Shown: positions 1 through 8,812 of the stretch, piece after piece | Numbering within the stretch: position 1 is the stretch's first letter | How the letters are laid out: the number at the start of each line of letters is the position of its first letter | Assembly (NCBI GenBank): GCA_964017145.1 | Contig: CAXHKQ010000026.1 | Location: forward strand, 1 to 16,555 | DNA length: 16,555 nt | From: Agrocybe praecox | Lineage: Eukaryota; Basidiomycota; Agaricomycetes; Agaricales; Agrocybaceae | Reading direction: 5' to 3' | The notes under the pieces: generated by a model | What the model was told of the DNA's origin: nothing | Seen by the model: the letters and a program-made list of their open reading frames with translations, nothing else | Database searches by the model: none | Program-made: the position numbers and the translations under genes

Positions 1-225
1 TTTATTGATATTTTGGTATTCATTTAATACTGATGCGTTCTTCAAGCGGTCTTGCATTTCTGCCCGCTTGCCGGATTTCAATTGGCGGAATTTGCCGTCC
101 TCTTTGTCTACCGTATGCACAACATCCACACCGTCACTGCGAGCTGTGAATTTGGATCCTTCAATCACAAATTTGAACTTGCAGACGTGCTTGTTAGTGT
201 ATATGCATTCTTGCGTACAAGCCAT
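1..225 (-). CDS. Open segment running off the left edge (unknown product, partial)
   Basis: This minus-strand frame is open from an ATG at 225-223 to base 1, 75 codons with no stop, and is cut by the window edge. It starts MACTQECIYTNK. It has two early cysteines, then a basic/hydrophobic stretch (KFKFVIEGSKFTARSDG) and a charged tail rich in Lys, Arg, Asp and Glu. An in-frame TAA lies just upstream of the ATG. It is therefore either a true start or the continuation of the region to its right after a frameshift; the second seems likelier. I recognise no family. Confidence 0.35.
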   Translation of the reverse strand, partial: MACTQECIYTNKHVCKFKFVIEGSKFTARSDGVDVVHTVDKEDGKFRQLKSGKRAEMQDRLKNASVLNEYQNINK

Positions 226-519
226 CGTTATTTATGTTTTCACGAGGTGCAGTCACAAACTTGATCGTACATGATACTTCATGAGCGTAGAGAATTCGGA
301 GAATTTCCTGATGTATGTCATTAAGCTTTGCGCCTCTAGCCAGCACCCATTCGCATTCAAATAGCGGTGCATTTGTGTGGCAGGTCCTTTTTTCGAATGA
401 CAGGCCGCAACAATTCGGCGTCAGAAGCTTTAGATACGACAACATCGGAGTTGATCAATTCTTCGACCACAACAGATTTACCGCTATTCACAAATGAACT
501 ATCATGGGGGTAAATCTTG

Positions 520-930
520 CGTCGTGCCAGCGTCCACAGTAGCAATGCAACTTGTGCACGGGTCATCGTCAATCCACAAGCAGTACTTCGTCATTGAAGT
601 TCGAGACGGCATCAGTATTATGAAATTCCACCTCCTCTACAGATATACCGCTGGTCGCAGATGAACAAACGGCGTTTTTTAGATCATGCGTCGTGCCAGC
701 GTTCTCAGTTGCAATACAACTTGAGGACGGGCATCGGGCAATTTCAACTAGCGGATCGTACGTCGTGCCAGCGTCCGATGTCGCGATACGACTCGTGGAC
801 GGGCCATCGGCAATATCGACCCGAAGATTTTGCGCCAGCGTCAACTGTTGTCACGCAACTAGTCGACGGGCCATCGGCAAATTGAACCACATTCAAAACA
901 AGCGTCGTGCCAGTCGTGCCAGGAAGGGTC
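520..930 (-). repeat. Imperfect tandem repeat of about 67-75 bp within coding-like sequence
   Basis: The plus-strand core cgtcgtgccagcg recurs at about 520, 689 and 761, in weaker form at 828, and near 902. Each copy is followed about 20 bases later by a variant of gacgggccatcgg. Spacings are about 168, 72, 67 and 75 bp. Read on the minus strand each unit encodes a variant of DGPSTSxIATxDAGTTxD. The 72 and 168 spacings keep frame and the 67 and 75 spacings do not. Confidence 0.6.
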
Positions 931-1154
931 ATCGGATCGTTTTGAACACCGTCATAACCAACGCACCTTCTGGGAGCTACGGCTGTTGCGTAAAACTAAA
1001 CCTAGAGCACGACAAACCGACAGAGTTTCGTCGTTGCTCAGGTTTATGTTCTCAGCTAACCCCCAATTCCCTGATGGCACATTGGAATTTGGCCATCAAT
1101 GCATTCTTTTGCGAAGAACGTTTCGCGTTCACTGCAACAACGTTCGCCATCGCT

Positions 1155-1640
1155 GAAAAATAAGTTTTCGTATTAGTATTTATTATAATGTATATTGTTT
1201 ACAATTTATTTTATTTCATTCCACGTTTGTGTGTATGCGACATGTACTATTTATTGAAAACAAAAAAAAATCAAAGAGACGACGGCCGCACTCAATTGCG
1301 TCTCAGGAATATAAATATTGTGCAAACGATCTCTCTGGATTACGGCGAATACAAGTGCGACGATGACGATGGTGATGCTGGAGATGTTGAAGTTTCTGCG
1401 AACGATGATGCTGCTGTTGTGAATACTGCATTGCGATGATAGAGATGATGATGACGATCGGACGAGATGGCAAGGTTGCATGCTGTGGTGGTGTTCAGCA
1501 CATGTGCTGCTTCACAACGTAGCTTAGGCGTTGAGCATTCGTAATTTTCTGGAATCTAGTGCACTGCGTCTAGGAATGCTCAGGGTCCTGGCATAAGCGG
1601 CAGCCGTATGCCTGGATGGCTATTAGACATTATACTGGAA
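1155..1640. other. Non-coding stretch, simple-sequence bias only
   Basis: No supported gene. It has an AT-rich start, then a GATGATGACGATG-type degenerate trinucleotide tract at about 1355-1460 that creates spurious acidic ORFs. If the acceptor at 1154-1153 is real, this is intron of the left-edge gene. Confidence 0.4.
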
Positions 1641-1974
1641 CAGGGTCTTGTGTGACAACTCGAGAACGCGAAAGCGTTCCTCACGAACATTACGAGTATT
1701 AAAATATCTTCTTAACGAATGCAATCTTACATATGAAAGCTTATCTTATGTCATAGCATACTTAAATGTATAAATCAATATTATTATATATCATATATGT
1801 AGGTTGGCAGACCGGGTCTGCATCGATGTAAGTAGGTGTGTATGGAATAATATATATTTTAGAACTGATTTTTCACGTATGACACCACATGCTAGTGTCC
1901 ATACGGAACACATTACTCACTCGATCATCATTCACCACTAGATACATACACATCACACTTCATTCACCTACACA
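1640..1974 (-). repeat. Possible 3' LTR of the deleted gypsy-type element
   Basis: The LTR would start with TGTGTAGG on the minus strand at 1974, directly after the polypurine tract. An initiator-like TCAGT lies in it near 1870. The distal end is not defined: I saw no second LTR for comparison and no target duplication, so 1640 is only a guess at the extent. Confidence 0.3.
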
Positions 1975-1975
1975 A

Positions 1976-1987
1976 TCCCCCTTCTTT
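1976..1987 (-). other. Retroelement polypurine tract
   Basis: AAAGAAGGGGGA on the minus strand lies about 25 bases after the end of the integrase-like frame and is followed by TGTG. This is the expected position and composition of a polypurine tract primer before a 3' LTR. There is no room for an envelope gene between pol and the tract. Confidence 0.5.
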
Positions 1988-2010
1988 GGGCAGACGTCCC
2001 CGTCGCCCAA

Positions 2011-2640
2011 CTATCCATCTTCGACGTCCCCAGGCATCCATCGTTTCATGTAGTCTGCCGCCGTTGACGTCACTCCAGGACCGCTACCTCCTACACGCTC
2101 GACACCATACCGATCCGGCCCACTCCTCTTCGTTACGCGATACGGCCACATGTACTTTGGCCGAACCTTCGCACCTGTTACAAATTGTGAAATTTTAATT
2201 GCAACAAGATCACCTAGTTCATTATCATGTGCTGGTTTTCTATGTTTGTTGTACTGTTTTCGATTTTCCTCTCGAATCAAGGTGTGATAGCTTCTTTTGC
2301 CTCTTCTCTTTCGTGCACACAATTTTCCGCCACCCTGGCTTGTGTCACGATCACCAACAATACATGTTGTATTTGCACACAATTTTCCGCCACCCTGGCA
2401 ACAATGCAACAACATTACTCTCAACTTGCTTTTTAATTGATACTGCACCATCAGCATCAATCGACACAACCAGCAAACCATGGAGCAAATCTCTCCCAAT
2501 CAACATATCAGCCAACACAAGATGATAGTCGGCCACTGATAGATTACCCTCGAAAACTTCACTTCCAATTTTGAACTGTGTCATCCATCGGCCCAACAGC
2601 GGTACCATCGAACGCGTCGTTAAAACAGGGGAAAAACATA
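2011..2640 (-). mobile_element. Ty3/gypsy retrotransposon pol remnant with large internal deletion
   Basis: Read on the minus strand, about 2640-2400 resembles the C-terminal half of a retroelement aspartic protease (LIGRDLL motif), without the catalytic Asp-Thr/Ser-Gly part. From about 2290 to 2013, in another frame, the sequence matches the C-terminal domain of gypsy-type integrase: GDLVAIKISQF, then KYMWPYRVTK, then STAADYMKRW. Reverse transcriptase, RNase H and the integrase core are missing between them. The junction carries a 26-bp direct repeat. This is a dead fragment, oriented like the transporter gene and just downstream of it. The family assignment is from recognised motifs; the exact clade is not determined. 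Confidence 0.8.
2314..2399. repeat. 26-bp direct repeat, 60 bp apart, at the retroelement deletion junction
   Basis: tgcacacaattttccgccac plus ccctggc-type continuation occurs at 2314-2339 and again at 2374-2399, identical over 26 bases. It lies where the protease-like frame meets the integrase-like frame and encodes a repeated GGGKLC on the minus strand. Confidence 0.85.
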
Positions 2641-2659
2641 TTGCTATACACAAAAACAA

Positions 2660-2950
2660 TTAGTTCTCAAAGCGCAGAGTAGAAAAAACACCGATCGCTC
2701 TGCCCGTGAGCGAGCAGACACGTGAATGTTGGCTTGACAGTTATTACTCTTTCTGTGAAGTGCTGAGCGCTGATTTCGTTCTAGTAAAAGTTCCTGTTTG
2801 AGTGAAACTGACCTGTTGACATACTGGTGAAAGATTCGTATTTTGAATACAGCAGCACAACACCTCATATTGGGGTAAATGGATGTAGATGATGATTCCA
2901 ATGTAAGATGTAATATAGCGCTTTGGTATGAAAAATTAACTCAAACTCCT
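2660..2950. other. Intergenic stretch, nothing recognised
   Basis: This lies between the truncated end of the retroelement and the transporter 3' end. The short minus-strand frames here have no recognisable domains. Confidence 0.5.
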
Positions 2951-2980
2951 AATATTCCCAAAATGATTTAATAATACAAA

Positions 2981-2986
2981 TTTATT
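2981..2986 (-). terminator. yin: Poly(A) signal of the transporter gene
   Basis: AATAAA on the minus strand lies about 111 bases after the transporter stop codon. It is followed by an AT-rich stretch where cleavage at about 2955-2970 would be expected. The 3' UTR would be about 130-140 bases and includes a TG/CA microsatellite at 3061-3089. Confidence 0.6.
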
Positions 2987-3060
2987 CCGTAATTGGCCAC
3001 TGTGTTTCTCGTTATGCATAACAACTCCGCACGTATAAATTAACAACATAATACAAAACA

Positions 3061-3089
3061 AGTGTGTGTGTTTGCGTGTGTGTGTGTAA
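3061..3089. repeat. TG/CA microsatellite in the predicted 3' UTR
   Basis: gtgtgtgtgtttgcgtgtgtgtgtgt on the plus strand, immediately after the transporter stop codon. Confidence 0.85.
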
Positions 3090-3096
3090 ATTGTGA

Positions 3097-3378
3097 CTAG
3101 CTTCCAAAAGGAAACAACCCCTCCCAATCAGAGAAAATTCGGCGCTTAGCCGCTCGCCTGTGCTCCGCCTTGCTGAAGGCCGCATTGTCGATGCCCGACA
3201 GTCGCCTCTTCTCTGCACCTCCATCCAGAATCGGGGCGCTGGCCTCAGCCGCGGCGGCGGCAGCGGCGTCCAATTCTGCGTAGTTGACGATGCCGAGCGG
3301 CTTGTATCGGCGCGCCAGCCAGATGAAGATCAGCATGTCGACAAACATGAGGCCGGCGAACAGGAAGAACTCATTGGC
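3097..3378 (-). CDS. yin: POT/SLC15 oligopeptide transporter, coding exon 4 (C-terminus)
   Basis: This is the last coding exon. The acceptor is CCCAG at 3380-3379 and the exon reads 93 codons plus TAG at 3099-3097. It begins ANEFFLFAGLMFVDMLIFIW, the final transmembrane segment of the POT family, then the basic LARRYK exit. A cytosolic tail follows, with an alanine run (DAAAAAAAEAS) and the motif SGIDNAAF, which resembles the GIDNPAF-type tail of insect yin proteins as I recall them. It joins exon 3 in phase 0 at ...FESQ|ANEFF. No indel is evident here, unlike in exons 2 and 3. The last residues after the Arg-rich HRRAAKRRI are not recognised and could be affected by a late frameshift. Confidence 0.9.
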   Translation of the reverse strand, partial: ANEFFLFAGLMFVDMLIFIWLARRYKPLGIVNYAELDAAAAAAAEASAPILDGGAEKRRLSGIDNAAFSKAEHRRAAKRRIFSDWEGLFPFGS

Positions 3379-3470
3379 CTGGGCGAGAGACGAGAGAATT
3401 TGGTTAGAATAATTGCGATTGAAACACAGTAAATGTATTCGAGATTTGAAAATCTATATTATACCATATT

Positions 3471-4260
3471 AACAGTAAGTCCGGAAAGTTCGTGCCGTTT
3501 GCATAGAAAGACATATTTTTTAAATCAAATTATTCATGAATATTCAACAAGGATCATTCAAAAGAACCAAAACAAAAAATTGACATCGATGGGACTTAAG
3601 GTTCGTTCGATATTTCATTTTGATTGAAGCAACTTTTGTTATTGCGAAGGAATAGAAAACATTGATTTCATGTCTTTGTGAAACGCAGTTTTCTTTTGGC
3701 AAATAGGACCAGAGTCGAACCATGTCTTCAGAACATGTTATCTGGCCCCAGCCAACAAAAATATTCGATTTTTTTTTCAAAATTCCTTTCTGGCCATTCG
3801 GACACCGAAGATGAAGCGCGTACTAGACGCCCAAATGTGGCAGTTACAGACGAAAACATCTATAAACACAAGGTATGGTCGGAAGACAAGGATTATTCAA
3901 AAGAACCAAATCAAAAATTGACATCGATGGGACTCCAGGTTCGTTCGATATTTCATTTTGATTGAAGCAACTTTTGTTATTGCGAATGAATAGAAAACAT
4001 TGATTTCGTGTCTTTGTGAAACGCTGTTTTCTTTTGGCAAATAGGACCAGAGTCGAACCATGTCTTCAGAACATGTTATCTGGCCCCAGCCAACAAAAAT
4101 GTTCGATTTTTTTTTTCTCAAAATTCCTTTTGGCCATTCGGACACCGAAGATGAAGCGCGTACTAGACGCCCAAATGTGGCAGTTACAGACGAAAACATC
4201 TATAACACAAGTATGGTCGGAAGACCAGAAAGCACGTTTGCTACAAATCGATGATACTCA
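3471..4260 (+). mobile_element. Mariner-family transposon fragment, internally duplicated, dead
   Basis: The left end (about 3471-3503, AGTAAGTCCGGAAAGTTCGTG) resembles a mariner terminal repeat. No matching right end is seen. Both internal units encode, in broken frames, the end of the helix-turn-helix region and the linker of a mariner transposase: FSKFLSGHSDTEDEART, then RRPNVAVTDENIYK. This corresponds to the family pattern of a helix ending WFxKF, then a D-x-E-D acidic stretch, an RP dipeptide and a V-T-x-E-N-I stretch. The catalytic D,D34D domain is absent. Assignment rests on these motifs. Confidence 0.65.
3549..4226 (+). repeat. Tandem duplication of about 338 bp inside the mariner fragment
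   Basis: Unit 1 (3549-3887) and unit 2 (3888-about 4226) align almost base for base. For example gacatcgatggg occurs at 3582 and 3920, and both contain the string from cttttggcaaataggaccag to the same gaagatgaagcgcg. Differences are scattered substitutions and small poly(T) length changes, so the duplication is fairly recent. Confidence 0.9.
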
Positions 4261-4503
4261 ATAGAAATTTGAAAAAAAAAATGTATGAATTTGTCTTGGA
4301 TATGTTCTTTGACAAGCAATAGCTCTCTTCGATTTTGCCGAAACTGTCTATACGCTACTATTGGGATCACCACTTCATTTGTAGAAGTATAATGGATGAT
4401 GGATAATGGTAACTTTTACGAATAAAACAACTATTTTTTTCACGTGACAATTTTCTGGACATTCAGGGCCAGGAATAATCGTTTTTTATATTTGTTCAAT
4501 GTA

Positions 4504-4936
4504 TACCTAAACCTCCTATAACACGGTCTTCTAGAACACGGTCTTGAAAAAGTCCCCCTTGTATAACACGGTAAAAACTTCTAGAACACGGAATTTTCCT
4601 CATGCTTCCATCGTTTTTCCGTCGATTTTTCATGTACATACAAATTTGAAAATATTTTTCGACAATTTCAGTTGTTTCGAGAATTTGTTTATGATGTCAA
4701 AAGAAGAATAACTCAACTATAGCGATTCAAAAATATCGAACATAGATCTTAATGGATTTTATAGAGAAGAAATGTGCAATAAAACACTTGATGAATTTAA
4801 TTTATACCATGAAGGGTTAGGGTATTTTGGGTCTGCATTTTCAGCTTGGAACGTATCCTCTGTTTTTGTGGTTCCTTGTCTTTTTGAACACGGTTTCCTC
4901 AGGAACGTATCTACCGTGTTATAGGAGGTTTAGGTG
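4504..4936. mobile_element. 433-bp MITE with about 24-bp terminal inverted repeats and TA target duplication
   Basis: The left end TACCTAAACCTCCTATAACA is the inverse of the right end (accgtgttataggaggttta plus ggtg) with one mismatch. TA flanks both sides (4502-4503 and 4937-4938). The subterminal motif TATAACACGG / TAGAACACGG is repeated four times near the left end and GAACACGG occurs near the right. There is no coding capacity. A TA duplication and this kind of end fit a Tc1/mariner/pogo-superfamily MITE, mobilised in trans. Confidence 0.85.
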
Positions 4937-5340
4937 TATTGGTTTCCGAGAGTTAGACTGTAGGCACATCTAATAGTTTGAACGATCGAAACAAGGTTAA
5001 TCATTTTCATTCTCATAGAACATTGTAGAAATGGATAAGAATATTACGGATTTCTCCGTGATCAACACAATTTATTTTCCCACATTCGTTCTTAGATTGC
5101 TGAATACTTTCAGAGACGATAGGTAAGATCTCTCCCATTTGCGCGCACTGATCATCATCTGTAAATGTTGATGTTCACGCTTGACTTTACGATCTTCGCC
5201 GATTCTATGATTGTGGGATGCTCGACTTACATATGTTTTATTTCTTGAATTGAATTCTTTATTTAGTTTGGATCATAGTATGCAAATCCTAGCTTGTTTA
5301 GAGGATCTTTAATTTTTTTCCCATTGAAATTTCAAAAGTA

Positions 5341-5575
5341 TCAAGGTGACTTGATACGTTTTTGGCAATCATTTCCTTATATAAACCTTATCATTTGATG
5401 ATAAACTCAATCAATATGTGTACTGAGTCCACTCGAACATCCAATCTACATAATATGTCTTCACGTCTACTTCGAATCTTTATGAGATAATCTATCGAGG
5501 TGTCATGATATTTTCACGGCAATCATTTCCTTATTGAGCATCATCCAATCACTCGATGAACCAAATCAGCAATAC
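5341..5575. repeat. Diverged direct duplication (about 75-80 bp, offset 154) near the exon 3 donor
   Basis: 5341-5420 and 5495-5575 share tc(a/g)aggtg(a/t)c(t/a)tgata at their starts, an exact ggcaatcatttccttat at 5364 and 5518, and similar downstream bases. It is intronic and ends about 30 bases from the exon 3 donor. Confidence 0.7.
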
Positions 5576-5606
5576 CTATCACTTAATTCCAATCAACGCC
5601 ACTCAC

Positions 5607-6843
5607 CTGCGACTCGAAGAACTTCGCCCACACAATAATAATATCGATCACATTGCCGAACGCCACCGTCAGCATCCAGCACGCCTGCAGCACCGACTTC
5701 ATGCTCAGCGGCGCCTGCTCGTACGAGAACTGCAACCCCGTCACCGAGAACATCACCTCGCCCAGCGTCATGATCACGTACTGCGGCACCTGCCACAGCA
5801 TGCTCAGCCTGTTCTCCAACGTCACATACACCACCTCGGCCCGATACCGGCCACCCTCCGCCGCGGGCTCCTGGGTCAGCACCAGCGCCGCCACGGCGCC
5901 CAACCGCAGACCGATCTCGGCCACACGGACGCCGTTCACGCGCACCTCCAGCGCCTTGGACTGGGCCATCTCGAAGCGGGTCGAATTCGTTGCCGCATAG
6001 TCGTGTCGCACGACGCCATCGCGCTGCAGATCCACAATCGACACTCGATCCGCCGAACCCGCCGGCAGATTAGCCAGAATCCTCAGCGCCGGCGAGCCGC
6101 TCTTCGACTGTGCCGGATCGTCCCTCAAACTCCACCAGCTCCTCACCCCGAATAAAGAAGCTGCTCGCGCGCTCTCTCCCTCAACTCGAAGCGGCCCTGC
6201 AGCCGCGGGCAAGCGATGCCGCCGGCCTCCACAGCCTGCGCCGGCACCAGATCGTAGCTGAACGAACCGACGAACGTCGGATGCTCCTGGTGCACGGAGA
6301 AGGGCGGCAGCTCGAAGGGGGCCGGCGTTCTCGGGCAGCGAAGTGCTGACGGTGTAGTTGCAGGGCAGCGTATTGTAGAGGCGCCACTGGGCGGCGCCGG
6401 CGTTCGGCAGAATGGGTAGGTGCTGGCCTCGAGCTGCAGCTCGATGAAGCCGGAGCAGAGGAACGCGACGCCGGCGAACATGCCGCCGAGCGTGAGCTTC
6501 TGGAGGGGGCGACGGATGCCGATTTTGCTGAGCAGCGGGTAGAACACCCAGTCGTAGAGGGGATGAAGAGCAGGATGAGCAGCGGATTGATGACCTGCAT
6601 CTGGTCGGGCAGGATGGTGTAGAAGCCGAGATCGCCGTCCATGCGGGTGGCCTGGAAGGTCCAGCGAGAGCCCTGCTGGTCGAAGAGGGCCCAGAAGAAG
6701 GGCAGCGGAATGAAGAGGACGAGGATGTTGAGGAGGACGCGCGTGTCGTGGACGAGCTGCTTGCCGTACAGGGGTTCGGCGTACTGGAGCCAGTGTTCGC
6801 GCTTGTTGAAGGAGGACTCGCGCCAGCGCGTGGCGATGGCGTT
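5607..6843 (-). CDS. yin: POT/SLC15 oligopeptide transporter, coding exon 3 (with indels)
   Basis: This exon encodes the second half of the transporter. It starts after CCCACAG (6845-6844) and ends at GCAG|GTGAGT (5607/5606). In order: the cytosolic segment KREHWLQYAEPLYGKQL; a membrane helix with the POT hallmark FWALFDQQGSRWTFQ; LQKLTLGGMFAGVAF; a long extracellular loop of roughly 200 residues between helices 9 and 10, typical of animal SLC15A1/A2 proteins and including DDPAQSKSG; then helices 10-11 with GEVMFSVTGLQFSYEQAP and MKSVLQACWMLTVAFGN. Five single-base frame shifts are needed: near 6560 and 6415 (a base missing) and near 6319, 6154 and 6122 (a base extra), mostly in G or T runs. 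After correction the exon is exactly 412 codons. No substitution stop is seen in the conserved frame, so sequence error is likelier than decay. Confidence 0.9.
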
Positions 6844-7011
6844 CTGTGGGACGGAGGGAAATTGTGGTTTTAGGGTTTTTATATTGATAAGAAGTTCTTT
6901 TTTACTGTCACTTGGGATGTTTTTACAATTTTATTTCCAGTTTCTCATTACTATTTTTACCATGAACTTTATAAACTTCACCAAGTTTCATATTCATTCG
7001 ATCAAGCAAGA

Positions 7012-7160
7012 CTGTGATCGAGAGCGATTTAGGGGCGAAACTGGAGGTGCAATAAAGATTCACGTTTAAAAGGATTCCATGTGTCTGAATTTATGAGCAG
7101 TTGAAGATTGTAGTGTTGTATGAAAGTATCGAAATATGGCATCTTTGACTTAGAGGGCCT
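7012..7160 (+). repeat. Dispersed repeat family, copy 1
   Basis: It contains aataaagattcacgtttaaaaggattcc and then atgagcagttgaagattg, gtatcgaaatatggcatctt. The same order of blocks is found at 16363-16515, and the last blocks also at 9361-9440 in reverse. It is probably a fragment of an unclassified transposon. Confidence 0.6.
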
Positions 7161-7523
7161 GGATGAGTGGCGCCATATTTTCAGAGAGAGAAATGAATAT
7201 ATTCTATCTCTTTCGCACAGGGTATTAGTTGTCAACAAAACACCCACAATACAGAGCAAGTTTCGTAGGTGCACGTATAAATGTTGTGAGTAGTGGAACT
7301 TCAGGCGTTTTCCAATTGAATTTTAATCAATTTGGTGCTAGATAGTGTAATTTGTTGAATGAATTTGGTAAACTTGACATTGACAGTCTTGTGCCGTCTC
7401 AAGCAACTCAACGGGCGTTCCAATTTTTTGCTATACGTGTAGCTACTCGTCCAGATTTTCTAGGCCCTCAACTTTGACTGGTTCCAACGACTGTCCACTT
7501 TTTACTCCACTAGTTTTCATTGT

Positions 7524-8812
7524 CAGGACCAGTGGCGGATCCAGGATTTGGTAGGGGGGGGGCTAGATTTGTTTTCTTCGAATTTCAACCAAATTCATCA
7601 CACGGTTGTTGCGTTAAATAGCATTTTCAGCCTCGAAAACGCCTTTCATCGAAAAACAATTATTATTATATAGTTAAAAGGATAAAAATATATCGATTAT
7701 TTCGACAGTGGATGTGTTCTATTTGTCAACAAGATGTCTATCTTGAAATTTGTCCTAACCTTTTTAAACCCTTAGCAGAAGGATCGAGTACAAATTAACT
7801 TTTATTGTCCATTGCCACAAAGATGAAGAGTCTAGATTCCAGGAAAACACCACAAGTAATTAGACATTTGACATTACAATTATTGTTACCAAATCAGAGA
7901 CGAAGTATGAACTGAACTAACAAACAATTATGCGTAGTGAACACTTCTTATATGAAACGTACAAAAAGTGTGGCATTTTATTAAAAATGAATGGAACTTC
8001 AAAATGACAGTAGTGCATAGATTTGACTGTGGATCGGATTTTTGATTCCCCGATTTTGAATGTTTCAAAATGTACATATTTTATAACAAATGTAATACTC
8101 ATCATGCCAATTTTATTTAATAGCCGGCACAGCGATCTTCATTGCGCCTAAAAGGTGGAATAATATTAAAAGGGCGCTTCGCTCTACTTCGGCCATTAAA
8201 AACTAGAACTGCCAGCAATCGAGCATGTATTTATCCCCTCACAATTTCCGACGGCTCTCGTCCAAATATCAAAATTCCGGCTCGGTTATGTTCTAATTTA
8301 TTTGAGTTCGAAGGTGAAACACGAAGAATCATAAGAATCGGATAATATTTCGGCTACGTGGTCCCACATTTCTTTTAATATTTCATATATCATTCATATA
8401 TCGCGACAATTTTGTTTTTCTATTTCCTGGTTCCATATTAGAGATGTCACATATTTTACTGAATTCTTCAGAACAAACTACATAAAATTCGTGAATATGA
8501 ATATGTTATTTATCGATATGATTTATTTTTTTAAGATCTCACGCATCACTTTAACCTTAAAAGTTAAATATATATTCTTGTCTAGTGCTCTAAAGAAATT
8601 TTGAAATTATTATCCAATGCTTAGATAAATATTTTGAAGTTATGAGAGAGCATTTAGCATATTATGTTATTGGCCCGAAGGGCCGAACTTTTTTCGGATG
8701 TTACTGTTCTATATGACGGCTGTACTTGTATATTTATGAGTTGGTGAGCTGAGGGGGGGGGGGGGGGCTTGAGCCCCCTGAGCCCCTACCTGGATCCGCC
8801 ACTGGTCAGGAC
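7524..8812. mobile_element. Non-autonomous hAT element, 1273 bp, with exact 8-bp target duplication
   Basis: The element runs 7532-8804. Its ends CAGTGGCGGATCCAGG and CCTGGATCCGCCACTG are perfect 16-bp inverted repeats. They are flanked by the identical octamer GTCAGGAC at 7524-7531 and 8805-8812. CAGTGGCGG-type ends and 8-bp duplications are characteristic of the hAT superfamily. The subterminal regions carry G runs (ggggggggg near 7555, a run of about 16 G near 8752-8767). The longest frames inside are under 70 codons with no transposase motif, so it would need a transposase in trans. The exact target duplication suggests a fairly recent insertion. Confidence 0.95.

Larger units (their letters stand above)
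1..1152 (-). pseudogene. Unrecognised protein-coding region, frame-disrupted, partial at left edge
   Basis: I do not recognise this gene. A good splice acceptor (pyrimidine-rich tract ending TTTTTCAG) lies just before 1152, and the first ATG is at 1150-1148. It opens MANVVAVNAKRSSQK and reads through a plausible helix (AKFQCAIRELG), but stays open only if frames are switched near 1070 and 960. Between about 930 and 500 a peptide motif recurs in changing frames: DGPSTSxIATxDAGTTxD. Further segments follow in shifted frames (570-357, 445-194). The last part (225-1) is open to the window edge, begins MACTQECIYTNKHVCKFKFV and is Lys/Asp-rich. The indel pattern resembles that in the transporter gene, so it may be one intact gene damaged by sequence errors; a decayed transposon gene is the alternative. 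Boundaries and function are uncertain. Confidence 0.4.
3379..5606 (-). other. yin: Intron 3 of the transporter gene
   Basis: The donor GCAG|GTGAGT is at 5607/5606 and the acceptor CCCAG is at 3380-3379. The intron is 2228 bp, phase 0 and AT-rich. It contains a duplicated mariner fragment, a 433-bp MITE and a 154-bp-spaced direct duplication close to the donor. The stretch 4940-5340 holds nothing I recognise. Confidence 0.85.

Noticed and set aside
693..1163. 156-codon plus-strand frame
   Set aside because: It overlaps the minus-strand repeat units, whose peptide motif is more consistent; the plus frame is Arg/Ser-rich without a domain and looks like a shadow.
3549..4226. CRISPR-like or satellite array
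   Set aside because: Only two units of 338 bp, each containing mariner transposase-like sequence; a tandem duplication.
5556..6155. 199-codon plus-strand frame rich in His, Arg and Gln
   Set aside because: Antisense shadow of transporter exon 3; composition is typical of the reverse of a GC-rich coding exon.
6641..7069. 142-codon plus-strand frame
   Set aside because: It crosses the exon 3 acceptor and is antisense to conserved POT sequence.
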